Below are positions 25,895 through 33,567 of a stretch of DNA of 64,000 nucleotides, piece after piece. The stretch lies in assembly GCF_018145875.1 (NCBI RefSeq), contig NZ_JAGSSV010000017.1, positions 1 to 64,000 on the forward strand. The letters are read 5' to 3'. The position numbers and the translations under genes were made by a program. Every line of letters starts with the position of its first letter. Within the stretch, counting starts at the first letter, position 1. The notes beneath the pieces are model-generated. The model had not been told where the DNA came from. It saw only the letters and a program-made list of their open reading frames with translations, and searched no databases. Source of the DNA: Marinomonas vulgaris (GTDB lineage Bacteria; Pseudomonadota; Gammaproteobacteria; Pseudomonadales; Marinomonadaceae).

Positions 25895-27472
25895 ATGAAA
25901 CCGAGCAAGACAGTGTCGCCCAGTGGTTTGTGGTTGGGCACAAATAAGTTTATGTGTATTGCATCCAGTTTGATGGTGTTTGCCTTTGTTATGTTCGCTG
26001 TTACTGATGTGACCTTTTCGAATAAGGTTTTCAATGCATTTAATGGCTGGATTACGACCAACCTTAGTTGGTATTACATCGCGGTTGTGAGTGGTGTACT
26101 TGGGTTTTCTATTTGGGTGGCGTTAAGTCGCTTTGGTAAAATTCGCTTGGGTAGAGATGACGAAAGCCCAGAATTCGGCTTTGTGGCTTGGTTTTCAATG
26201 CTGTTTAGTTGTGCCATTGGTACTGGGTTACTGTTCTGGAGCATTGGCGAACCCATTATGCATATGCAAGGCAACCCATTTATGACCATGGAAGGCATTC
26301 AGCCTAACACAGTGGAAGCTGCTCAAATGGCCATAAAAATCACCATGTTTCATTGGGGACTTCATGGCTGGTCTGTGTATATTTTGGTTGGGTTGTGCCT
26401 TGCGTATTTTAGTTATCGCCGAGGTTTACCTCTGACGGTAAGGTCGGGGCTGTATCCATTGTTGGGTGAGCGTATTAATGGCCCGATTGGCCATGCGGTG
26501 GATTTGCTTGCCATCTTTAGTACCTTATTTGGTACGGCAACCACACTGGGATTAGGCGTATCACAGATGAATGCTGGATTGAATTATTTGTTTGGCATGT
26601 CAATTTCGACACAATCACAGTTGATTTTAATAGCGGTTGTGACCTTAGTGGCCACTCTGTCTGCACTATCGGGCGTGGGACGCGGCATTAAAACGTTGAG
26701 TATTTGGAACATTCGGTTGAGTGTTTTAGTTATTGTCTTCTTCGTTGTGGCTGGGCCGACGGTGTTTCTTTTAGACCTTGCTGTGTCGAGTGTGGGTGAT
26801 TATGCGGTGTCATTTGTTGCTATGGGCTTTTGGGTAGATTTGAATCCAGAGGGGCAATGGCAAGGTTGGTGGACAATTTTTTACTGGGGCTGGTGGCTGT
26901 CTTGGGGTCCATTAGTCGGTATGTTTATCGCGCGCATCTCCCGTGGCCGAACCATTCGTCAATTCATGTTGTCGGCCTTGATCATTCCCCCTTTAGGCGG
27001 CTTTATCTGGATTGTTGTATTTGGTGGAACGGCGCTTCATATTGATTTGTTCCAAGGTGGTCATCTTACTCAAGTAGTGAATGATGACATTACGCAAGCC
27101 TTGTACAGCACGATCGAAGCCCTGGGTGTCGAGTCTTTGACGGGGCCAGTGGCGTTGCTGTCAACTATATTGATTGTAACTTGGTTCGTTACTTCTGCAG
27201 ATTCAGGCACTCTGGTTATTAGTACCATTATCTCTCAAGGCAGTGCACATCCGCCTAAATGGTTGCGTTTGGCATGGGGTGTTGGGCTTGGTGTTGTGTC
27301 AGCGGTTTTACTGTTAGCTGGTGGGCTCGATGCACTTAAAACGGCGTCGATCATAGCGGCTTTTCCATTCTCTATCATATTGGTCTTTATGTGCTGGGCA
27401 CTGGCCAAGGGATTAAATGACGAAAAAATGGGCGTAACGTACACCGAAAATGATTTAGCCAAACAAAACTAA
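25895..27472 (+). CDS. BCCT-family transporter for a quaternary ammonium/betaine substrate
   Basis: 525 residues, full length, with about twelve hydrophobic helices. The BCCT signature GWWLSWGPLVGMFIARISRGRTIRQF lies at about residues 327-352, the substrate-site segment FYWGWWLSWGP is intact, and VTSADSGT occurs near residue 432. TAGGAG precedes the ATG. Trigonelline is a betaine, so a BCCT carrier inside this operon fits as its uptake system, alongside the ABC importer on the other strand. It retains the whole N-terminal half missing from the BCCT remnant at 71, and its C-terminus (NDLAKQN) differs from that copy. Confidence 0.9.
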   Translation: MKPSKTVSPSGLWLGTNKFMCIASSLMVFAFVMFAVTDVTFSNKVFNAFNGWITTNLSWYYIAVVSGVLGFSIWVALSRFGKIRLGRDDESPEFGFVAWFSMLFSCAIGTGLLFWSIGEPIMHMQGNPFMTMEGIQPNTVEAAQMAIKITMFHWGLHGWSVYILVGLCLAYFSYRRGLPLTVRSGLYPLLGERINGPIGHAVDLLAIFSTLFGTATTLGLGVSQMNAGLNYLFGMSISTQSQLILIAVVTLVATLSALSGVGRGIKTLSIWNIRLSVLVIVFFVVAGPTVFLLDLAVSSVGDYAVSFVAMGFWVDLNPEGQWQGWWTIFYWGWWLSWGPLVGMFIARISRGRTIRQFMLSALIIPPLGGFIWIVVFGGTALHIDLFQGGHLTQVVNDDITQALYSTIEALGVESLTGPVALLSTILIVTWFVTSADSGTLVISTIISQGSAHPPKWLRLAWGVGLGVVSAVLLLAGGLDALKTASIIAAFPFSIILVFMCWALAKGLNDEKMGVTYTENDLAKQN

Positions 27473-27478
27473 CTTATA

Positions 27479-27507
27479 TCTGCTTCGTACGAACAGTGCG
27501 AAGCAGA
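27479..27507 (+). other. Intergenic stem-loop between the BCCT and succinate-semialdehyde dehydrogenase genes
   Basis: TCTGCTTCG and CGAAGCAGA are 9-bp perfect arms, extended by TAC/GTG (one G-U) to 12 bp with a 5-nt loop. No T-run follows. It could be a partial terminator that lowers expression of the last gene or an mRNA 3'-end protector. Confidence 0.45.
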
Positions 27508-27533
27508 TTCACCCCATTTATTGGAGTTAATCA

Positions 27534-28997
27534 ATGTTTAATGCAGCACTAAACGACAGCACCCTATTTAAATTTCAGGGCTTTATTAATGGCGAGTGGG
27601 TCGCCGCAGATTCTGGTGAAGAGTTTGATGTTATTAACCCAGCGAACGGAGAGTGCATTGCGAAGGTCGCCAATTTAGGTGCTTCAGAAACACAAAAAGC
27701 CATTGTTGCGGCTCATGAAGCACTGGAAGTATGGGCAAATATCACGGCAAAGGAAAAGTCGATTTATCTACGAAAATGGTATGACCTTGTTATCGAACAT
27801 CAAAACGATTTAGCGCACATAATGAGCCTAGAGCAAGGTAAAATTCTGAGTGAAGCACTTGGTGAAGTGATTTACGGAGCCTCTTATATTGAATGGTTTG
27901 CAGAAGAAGCCAAGCGTATCTACGGTGACTTGCTTCCTAGCACCACGCTTAATCGCCGCTCCTTAGTGATGAAACAGCCTATTGGTGTGGTGGCGGCCAT
28001 TACACCTTGGAATTTTCCAACGGCAATGATTACTCGTAAAGTCGCACCTGCATTAGCTGCGGGGTGTGCGATTGTTTTAAAACCAGCCGCTGAAACACCT
28101 CTATCTGCGTTGGCCCTAGCTGAGCTTGCACAGCGAGCAGGCATTCCTAAAGGGTTGTTTAGTGTCATACCAGGAACAGATGCTGTCGCGATAGGGGAGC
28201 AACTAACCAGTCATAAATTGGTTAAAAAAGTCACCTTTACAGGCTCTACACGAGTTGGAAAATTATTAATGGCGCAATCAGCGCAAACTGTAAAACGGAC
28301 TTCCATGGAATTAGGAGGCAATGCTCCCGTACTGGTCTTTAGTGATGCGGATATTGATAAAGCCGTTGAGGGTACCTTTGCCGCAAAATTTAGGAACGCA
28401 GGTCAAACCTGTATTTGTGCAAATAGATTGTTGGTTCATGCCAGTGTCTATGATGAATTCGTGACAAAATTAACAGAAAAAGTGTCTCATTTTGTTTTAG
28501 GTAATGGGATGGAAGCAAGCAGTACCATGGGGCCTTTAATTACAAACGACGCGGTGGAAAATGTCTCTGATTTGGTCGCTGATGCGGTTGGTAAAGGGGC
28601 AACGGTTAACATTGGCGGAGCGGCACGAGAAGGCGAGGGATATTTTTATCAGCCGACAGTGATCTGTGGCCTAGATCAAACCATGCGACTTTCGAAAGAA
28701 GAAGTATTTGGGCCTGTTGCCCCAGTCTTTAAGTTCGAGTCTGATGATGAGGCCATTGCCATGGCCAACGACACAGAGTTCGGACTGGCAGCTTATATTT
28801 TTACGAATGACCAGTCGCGTTGTTGGAGAGTGAGTGAGCGTCTTGAATATGGCATGGTTGGTGTTAATGAAACCGCAATCAGTTCTGAAATGATCCCATT
28901 TGGTGGTATAAAAGAATCTGGCCAAGGCAGAGAAGGCTCGAAATATGGCCTAGATGATTACCTCGAAACGAAATACATTTGCTTGGGTAACATCTGA
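27534..28997 (+). CDS. gabD: Succinate-semialdehyde dehydrogenase (GabD/TgnE-like)
   Basis: 487 residues. It has the GabD-type pattern: GEWVAADSGEEFDVINPANGE, ITPWNFPTAMITRKVAPALAAGC, FTGSTRVGKLLM, general base in MELGGNAP and catalytic Cys in NAGQTCICANR, where the CxC spacing is typical of SSADHs. It converts succinate semialdehyde to succinate for the TCA cycle. As the last gene of the operon it identifies succinate semialdehyde as the likely end product of the ring-cleavage steps. TGGAG lies before the start. Confidence 0.88.
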   Translation: MFNAALNDSTLFKFQGFINGEWVAADSGEEFDVINPANGECIAKVANLGASETQKAIVAAHEALEVWANITAKEKSIYLRKWYDLVIEHQNDLAHIMSLEQGKILSEALGEVIYGASYIEWFAEEAKRIYGDLLPSTTLNRRSLVMKQPIGVVAAITPWNFPTAMITRKVAPALAAGCAIVLKPAAETPLSALALAELAQRAGIPKGLFSVIPGTDAVAIGEQLTSHKLVKKVTFTGSTRVGKLLMAQSAQTVKRTSMELGGNAPVLVFSDADIDKAVEGTFAAKFRNAGQTCICANRLLVHASVYDEFVTKLTEKVSHFVLGNGMEASSTMGPLITNDAVENVSDLVADAVGKGATVNIGGAAREGEGYFYQPTVICGLDQTMRLSKEEVFGPVAPVFKFESDDEAIAMANDTEFGLAAYIFTNDQSRCWRVSERLEYGMVGVNETAISSEMIPFGGIKESGQGREGSKYGLDDYLETKYICLGNI

Positions 28998-29011
28998 ATT
29001 TTACAGAAATA

Positions 29012-29064
29012 AAAGACTCGTCATGTAGCCATTTGTATCATAATTGGCAGGGTGATGAGTCTTT
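29012..29064 (+). terminator. Long-loop hairpin after the succinate-semialdehyde dehydrogenase gene
   Basis: AAAGACTCGTCAT can pair with GTGATGAGTCTTT (13 bp with two G-U pairs) around about 27 nt, starting 15 bp after the stop codon. The right arm ends in TTTGCTTTC. It is likely the operon terminator, although the loop is larger than usual. Confidence 0.45.
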
Positions 29065-29147
29065 GCTTTCAGTAAGTACTCAATTGCAATTGATGTTAAC
29101 TTTCTTTCTCTATCATTCAAAAATGAAAACCCTACACACAAGTGTTT

Positions 29148-29310
29148 TTCATAATCCAACTGAACTGAACTGAATAAGTAAAGAACTAATATGGTATCTG
29201 AGGCCCCTGAACATATATCTTGAACTAAAAAGCCGAACTTTGTGTTCGGCTTTTTAGTTTTAAACACGACTAATCAGGGTAAGTCGTCGATGCACTTTTA
29301 GTCATGCCAT
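29148..29310 (+). pseudogene. Decayed duplicate of the BCCT 3' end, terminator and ArnT-like 3' end
   Basis: 29149-29205 (CATAATCCAACTGAACTGAA through TAATATGGTATCTG) matches 962-1012, the last codons and stop of the BCCT remnant and the bases after it, apart from a 6-bp CTGAAC-type repeat and single changes. Then comes a near copy of the terminator (29223-29259) and TAAACACGACT as at 1087. On the minus strand, 29270-29300 reads K-S-A-S-T-T-Y-P, matching K-N-A-S-T-H-Y-P near the C-terminus of the ArnT-like protein. The whole gene junction was thus once present here and has been eroded, with about 75 bp lost from the ArnT tail. Confidence 0.7.
29223..29259. terminator. Bidirectional rho-independent terminator (second copy)
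   Basis: AACTAAAAAGCCGAAC and GTTCGGCTTTTTAGTT are 16-bp perfect arms around TTTGT. The A-run in the left arm and T-run in the right arm let it work on both strands. It now separates the end of the catabolic operon from the leftward gene ending at 29329. Confidence 0.85.
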
Positions 29311-29328
29311 TTGCTTTAGCCTCAGTGT

Positions 29329-30186
29329 TCATTTGGTAAGTGATTGCGGGTTACGGATACGGTGGCGACGGGAAAACTTGCCATTCTCTGCTTTCTCAGC
29401 CTGTTTGAGCGTGTCTTTAGCCATTTGTGCAGGCGATGCTAAGCCTAGCTCTTGCAAGGCTGTTTCAGCTTTAGCTGCCCGCTCTTCAAAAGTATTTAAA
29501 GCAGCTAAGGTGTCTTCAGTTAGGCGTTCTTTTGACTCTAAGTACTTTAGTCGCGGGTATCGTCCAGCCATCGCGACTCCCCAGTTAAGGGCAGGGTCCC
29601 ACCATGAATTTATATCGCGTCCCATACCTGTAATATGATGCTTAAGTACATCGTCGAGTGCTCCGTTCAACAGTGCTAAATCAAAGTCGACGCCGTGCGC
29701 TGTATCCTTCGATTTATCACCATAGGCATTGACGCCGGTTTTTGAAGGCCCTGTACGTGTATCGCGGTAGCGTGCGAGTGTCATCATGTCGCTTGCTAAT
29801 ACTGGCTTGTTTACGGGTAAACAAATGGCTTCAGGATCCCCCATTAACTGACCCCAAGACATACGAATAAAGGTGTGCTGATCCTCCATTCCTGGGTGGG
29901 TACATCTGAGTCCGATAGCGTACGCTTCCAAGTCTTCTTGTAAAAATTGGAAGCCGGTGTAACGGGCCCAGCGAACAACTAGAAATTCGTCTGCAGAAGC
30001 GCCCGGCAAATGAAAATCAACATCTTGTAAGTAATCTATTACGATTTGAACTTGTTCATCTGATAGCTCAATGTCTTCATGTAATGGATACATACCCTCG
30101 AATGTGTTGCGCACCGGCCTTTGTTTTTTGGCCATGTGGGCGTCTAGTTCGACTTGAGAGCGTGGCCGTGTCTTTTTTGTCGTCAT
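29329..30186 (-). CDS. Protein of unknown function, third gene of the cytochrome-b/sulfite-oxidase operon
   Basis: 285 residues from the ATG at 30186, taken as the start because AAAGGA precedes it; the frame opens at a TTG at 30213. There is no signal peptide or membrane helix. It is highly charged, with a Lys/Arg-rich N-terminus (TTKKTRPRSQ), an acidic segment ELSDEQVQIVIDYLQDVDFHLPG, several Trp and His residues (RWARYTGFQF, GRDINSWWDPALNW) and a coiled, Ala/Glu/Lys-rich C-terminus (about 225-275). I recognise no family. Its operon position suggests a cytoplasmic partner or maturation factor for the molybdoenzyme. Confidence 0.75.
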   Translation of the reverse strand: MTTKKTRPRSQVELDAHMAKKQRPVRNTFEGMYPLHEDIELSDEQVQIVIDYLQDVDFHLPGASADEFLVVRWARYTGFQFLQEDLEAYAIGLRCTHPGMEDQHTFIRMSWGQLMGDPEAICLPVNKPVLASDMMTLARYRDTRTGPSKTGVNAYGDKSKDTAHGVDFDLALLNGALDDVLKHHITGMGRDINSWWDPALNWGVAMAGRYPRLKYLESKERLTEDTLAALNTFEERAAKAETALQELGLASPAQMAKDTLKQAEKAENGKFSRRHRIRNPQSLTK

Positions 30187-30213
30187 GAAATTATTTTCCT
30201 TTTTCGTGAACAA

Positions 30214-31731
30214 TCAGATGGATTGGTTACGGTCGAAGAAATCAGTATCTTCAAAGTAGCCACCGCGGCCTTCAAGAATAATATCGTATCGGTTAACGAC
30301 CTCGATGCGTTCGAGCCATTTTAAACTACGAAACCCCGTTGAGGTTTCTAGACGCAAACGTACAGGACCTCCATTTTTTGCTGGAATTTCACCCTCGTCA
30401 TTTAGCTCGAAAGCGATGAGTGTTTGAGGCATTCTGGCTTCAACCATGGGGGTGGATTCATAGTAGGTGCCTCCTTCATAAAGGATGTCATCACGCCCCA
30501 TATTCTGAAAACTGGTGTATATGACATCTGTTGCACCTGGCAAGGGATTCACCAGATCAAGAAGGTCAGATACGGTAATGCCGCGCCAGCGTCCGATCGA
30601 GGAAAACCCTTGGACGCAATGATGGAGTGTTGTTTGCGAATGACCTGATGCCAACTCACGAAGCTCCGCAATCGTAAGTGTCATCGGATGCTCTACATAG
30701 CCTCCAATTTCAAGCACATAGTCGTCCTCATAGCCGTTAGCCATAAGAGCAAGGTATTCATCGGTTTCTGGAGGTCGCCCGCTGCCACGAAAGTTTTGTG
30801 TTGTATTCTCAAGGCCGACGTCTTTACCAGTGATATTGGAACGATCGTATTGCATGCGTGCAGGCAGTTTATAAAGCAGATTTGACCATGGACGTACAAT
30901 GACATTGTGTAGCCTTTCAACTGCGCGTCCATCAGATAGCGACCATCGTGTGGCTATCACATGCAGAGCCACGACAAGAGTGAGACCAACAGTAAAAATA
31001 CTGCCGCCCAGAACAGGGTTGTTTGAATCTCCCAATACCATTTTTGAGGTTTCGTGTAGATAACCGTGTAGGAAGACCAACACGACATGAATAGCAAAAA
31101 ATGCCAGATACCCCACAAGGCACAAAAAGTGCGTACTACGAATCACTTGGCGGCCACCTAAAAGCCGTGTTATTCGAGAAAAGTGATTGGCTATAGCAGG
31201 AGATTGAAACGCGCCAGTAAGGATTACCAAAGGTGTTAAAACTAATATGATGAAACCGTATGACAACTGTTGTAGGGCGTTAAACACCATTCCCTCAACA
31301 GGATGAGGCATGGTAAAGGCAAGGTAAGACAGCATATCTTGACCCGCCTGAGCAAACGTATCCCAGCTAGTAGGAACATAGCGTCGCCACTGACCAGTAA
31401 CCAGCAATAACACAAAATAAATAACCCAACAGGTCACAAAACCAGTAACGGCCATAAAATGCCAATATCGCCCAAGACCAAGAAGACCTCGTCCAGGCAA
31501 AGATACACGAGGAGAGTAGTCGCTGTATTCACCACCTACCGTGTAGTACTTATGTTTAGGCTCTTTTTGTATCGTGAATTGCGCCCAAGAAGTGCCAGGT
31601 ACAGTGTGTTGCGAGCGATACAGTTTGGGATAGGTTGATAAAATTTCTAGGCCTGATCTAACAAGAAAAGAAATAAAAATAATGTTGAGGAAGTGCTCCA
31701 CGCGAAGCCACCAAGGAAATCCGAGATCCAT
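30214..31731 (-). CDS. Cytochrome-b561-like membrane domain fused to a sulfite-oxidase-type molybdopterin domain
   Basis: 505 residues. The first about 285 hold five or six hydrophobic helices with spaced His residues (VEHFLNIIF, RYWHFMAVTG, STHFLCLVG, FAIHVVLVFLHGYLHE), like a di-haem b-type quinone oxidoreductase. The rest is a SUOX/YedY-type molybdopterin domain with the Mo-ligand Cys372 in HHCVQGFSSIGRWRGI and a dimer-face segment RLRLETSTGFRSLKW. In E. coli the two functions are separate (MsrQ and MsrP). The fusion predicts direct electron transfer between quinone pool and molybdenum site, with the catalytic part periplasmic by helix count or delivered with the membrane domain. No Tat signal is seen. 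Substrate unknown. Confidence 0.8.
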   Translation of the reverse strand: MDLGFPWWLRVEHFLNIIFISFLVRSGLEILSTYPKLYRSQHTVPGTSWAQFTIQKEPKHKYYTVGGEYSDYSPRVSLPGRGLLGLGRYWHFMAVTGFVTCWVIYFVLLLVTGQWRRYVPTSWDTFAQAGQDMLSYLAFTMPHPVEGMVFNALQQLSYGFIILVLTPLVILTGAFQSPAIANHFSRITRLLGGRQVIRSTHFLCLVGYLAFFAIHVVLVFLHGYLHETSKMVLGDSNNPVLGGSIFTVGLTLVVALHVIATRWSLSDGRAVERLHNVIVRPWSNLLYKLPARMQYDRSNITGKDVGLENTTQNFRGSGRPPETDEYLALMANGYEDDYVLEIGGYVEHPMTLTIAELRELASGHSQTTLHHCVQGFSSIGRWRGITVSDLLDLVNPLPGATDVIYTSFQNMGRDDILYEGGTYYESTPMVEARMPQTLIAFELNDEGEIPAKNGGPVRLRLETSTGFRSLKWLERIEVVNRYDIILEGRGGYFEDTDFFDRNQSI

Positions 31732-31744
31732 TGAGAAACCCTTA

Positions 31745-32272
31745 CTAGTCAGTAAAATTTTGATTATCAGGGGCGGCGACGATCATTCCAAAGCGCAGTG
31801 CCCAAAAGAGTAGGATGTAGATAACAGCGGCAAACAGTGTCAGATTCCAAATAGCCGCATCAACAATACTTGCGCCATTCCAGACGTAAGGAGCCTTTCC
31901 AAAAATTCCGCCTAAATAAACTAGCAAAGAAGATAAGGCAATGATCAACCCCGATGTCCAGATGCGAGCATTAGACATGAAACCAGTGGTGACAAACACA
32001 GCAGAGCCTCCGGTAATACACCAAAGTGCTTGAGTAGCAAAAGGAAAGATCTCATGGTTTGAAAAAGTCACCATTGCCGACGCCACACCGATCACAGCGA
32101 TTAAGGCGACAAGTAGTAATCGAGTGACTCTGGGCAAGTTGATGCGGATATAGCGGAAAAGCGGAGCGCGCTTTTTACCTGGTTTGATGTGCTCAAGTAC
32201 AGGTTCAGTGGCATTTTTGGTGCCGCGGAGGTCTATACCAGAACGCAAAGCAGGAGAGTTGTGGTCTTCCAT
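31745..32272 (-). CDS. Four-helix membrane protein of unknown function
   Basis: 175 residues. A charged cytoplasmic-type N-terminus of about 45 residues (PGKKRAPLFRYIRINLPR) is followed by four hydrophobic helices (about 50-70, 80-98, 105-122, 138-162). I recognise no family motif. It is first in the leftward operon, 13 bp before the cytochrome/molybdopterin fusion, so it may be a membrane subunit or assembly partner of that enzyme. Confidence 0.7.
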   Translation of the reverse strand: MEDHNSPALRSGIDLRGTKNATEPVLEHIKPGKKRAPLFRYIRINLPRVTRLLLVALIAVIGVASAMVTFSNHEIFPFATQALWCITGGSAVFVTTGFMSNARIWTSGLIIALSSLLVYLGGIFGKAPYVWNGASIVDAAIWNLTLFAAVIYILLFWALRFGMIVAAPDNQNFTD

Positions 32273-32865
32273 TACACTGCCTCTATTAATGAATATTACA
32301 CGTCAGTCAGCTTTTTACTGGTCTTGTCGAGCTGACATTTGTACAGGATAGTGTTTTTAACAGCAACAATGTCAGGCATTAAGCTGAAATCTAAGGAAAC
32401 TGCGATTAAAAAATTGAACAGTAGCCAGTACTTCTAACTCGGCTAAAAAATAAAAATGTCACCCATTTCATTACTTTTAGCTCTTAAAAAAGCTCATTCA
32501 GCCTTGTTTACGGTCTCTTGAATGCATCAATCCCTTGCGACTCAAATCATCCTGTTAATCCTAAACCCATTAACCAGGTCAAGCCGTGTTGCTAGTTTGT
32601 CGTCATTTCACCAGTGTATTAACGACAGAAAAAAAAAGACTTTAGTGATCTGAAACAATTTTTTACTCAAAAAATACAAGTTTATTCCTTTTTATATACA
32701 TATTTGTTGTAACCTCCACACTTTAATCATTCAATGACATGTTTTGTTCTTGTACCTCACGATCGGTCAAACAAGGACGTTGAGTTTTCTCGATGTTTGG
32801 TGGTTGTTAGTTTTTGCAAAGTACACAGGTAAGGTGTGTTTTAGCAAGATTTTGAGGGGTATACG
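32273..32865. other. 593-bp divergent intergenic region without recognised genes
   Basis: This stretch separates the leftward molybdoenzyme operon from the rightward giant-protein locus. It must hold promoters for both. It is AT-rich near 32620-32720, with several A/T runs. I found no hairpin with a T-run, no tRNA-like structure and no ORF worth calling. Confidence 0.5.
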
Positions 32866-33495
32866 GTGTTTCGTTTTTTTCTAAACAAAGTGTTTTTTAA
32901 AACAAGCATAGTGCTTGCTAGTGCAGTCTTCGTGGTGGGCTGTGCAAGTACAACGTTTGATACAAGCAATGTGGCATTAAGTTGTGACGATAATTTTACC
33001 CGATGTGCTCAGGTTGTTGAGCCACCATTAACAGCTTCCGATTCGCCATCAAACGTGGTCGATTCAGCAGAACAAGCCTCGATAGATCAATCTGCAAATG
33101 TGGTCACCACGGAGGAGATTGCTGCCTCCACACTTCCTGATGCCACTCCTGTGATCGCTCCAATTGAATTTGGCTTTGATAATGTCCACGCCACTGTTTC
33201 AGATATTCAGCAAGTCGTCACCTTTTTGTTGGCGAACCCAGAAATCACTCTGACTCTTCATGGCTACACAGATCCTATTGGCAGTGAATCCTACAACCGT
33301 GCCTTGTCTTACAATCGAGCAGAGTACGTTCGTCAACGTTTACTGTTATCGGGTGTTCCTGCCGAGCAATTGACTATTCAAGCCCATGGAGAGCAAGACC
33401 TTATTGTGGCGGAAGTTGATCAAGATGATTTATCAAGAGAAGCCCTCATTCGTCTTTACGCCCCTAATCGTCGTGTTGAGCTGTCGTTTGATTAG
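32866..33495 (+). CDS. OmpA-domain outer-membrane lipoprotein
   Basis: 209 residues from a GTG at 32866, supported by GAGGGG at 32854-32859. A lipoprotein signal ends at Cys26 (VVGC). A Ser/Thr/Val-rich linker follows, then an OmpA-like peptidoglycan-binding domain (about 100-208) with FGFDNVHATVS, LHGYTDPIGSESYNRALSYNRAEYVRQRL and a final NRRVELSF. It would tether the outer membrane to peptidoglycan. It leads the run of genes that includes a TolC-like protein, adaptors and the giant protein, so it probably braces the export complex or the surface protein. Confidence 0.88.
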   Translation: MFRFFLNKVFFKTSIVLASAVFVVGCASTTFDTSNVALSCDDNFTRCAQVVEPPLTASDSPSNVVDSAEQASIDQSANVVTTEEIAASTLPDATPVIAPIEFGFDNVHATVSDIQQVVTFLLANPEITLTLHGYTDPIGSESYNRALSYNRAEYVRQRLLLSGVPAEQLTIQAHGEQDLIVAEVDQDDLSREALIRLYAPNRRVELSFD

Positions 33496-33567
33496 GCTAT
33501 TGCCCAATAAACGCGACACAACCACTTCTCATTTTTATAATTTTTCGTTGTTTCATAAGGAGATATC

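Noticed and set aside
29001-29267. Minus-strand 88-codon frame between the dehydrogenase and the unknown gene
   Set aside because: It runs across the terminator hairpins and the decayed BCCT/ArnT duplicate, so it is not a plausible gene.
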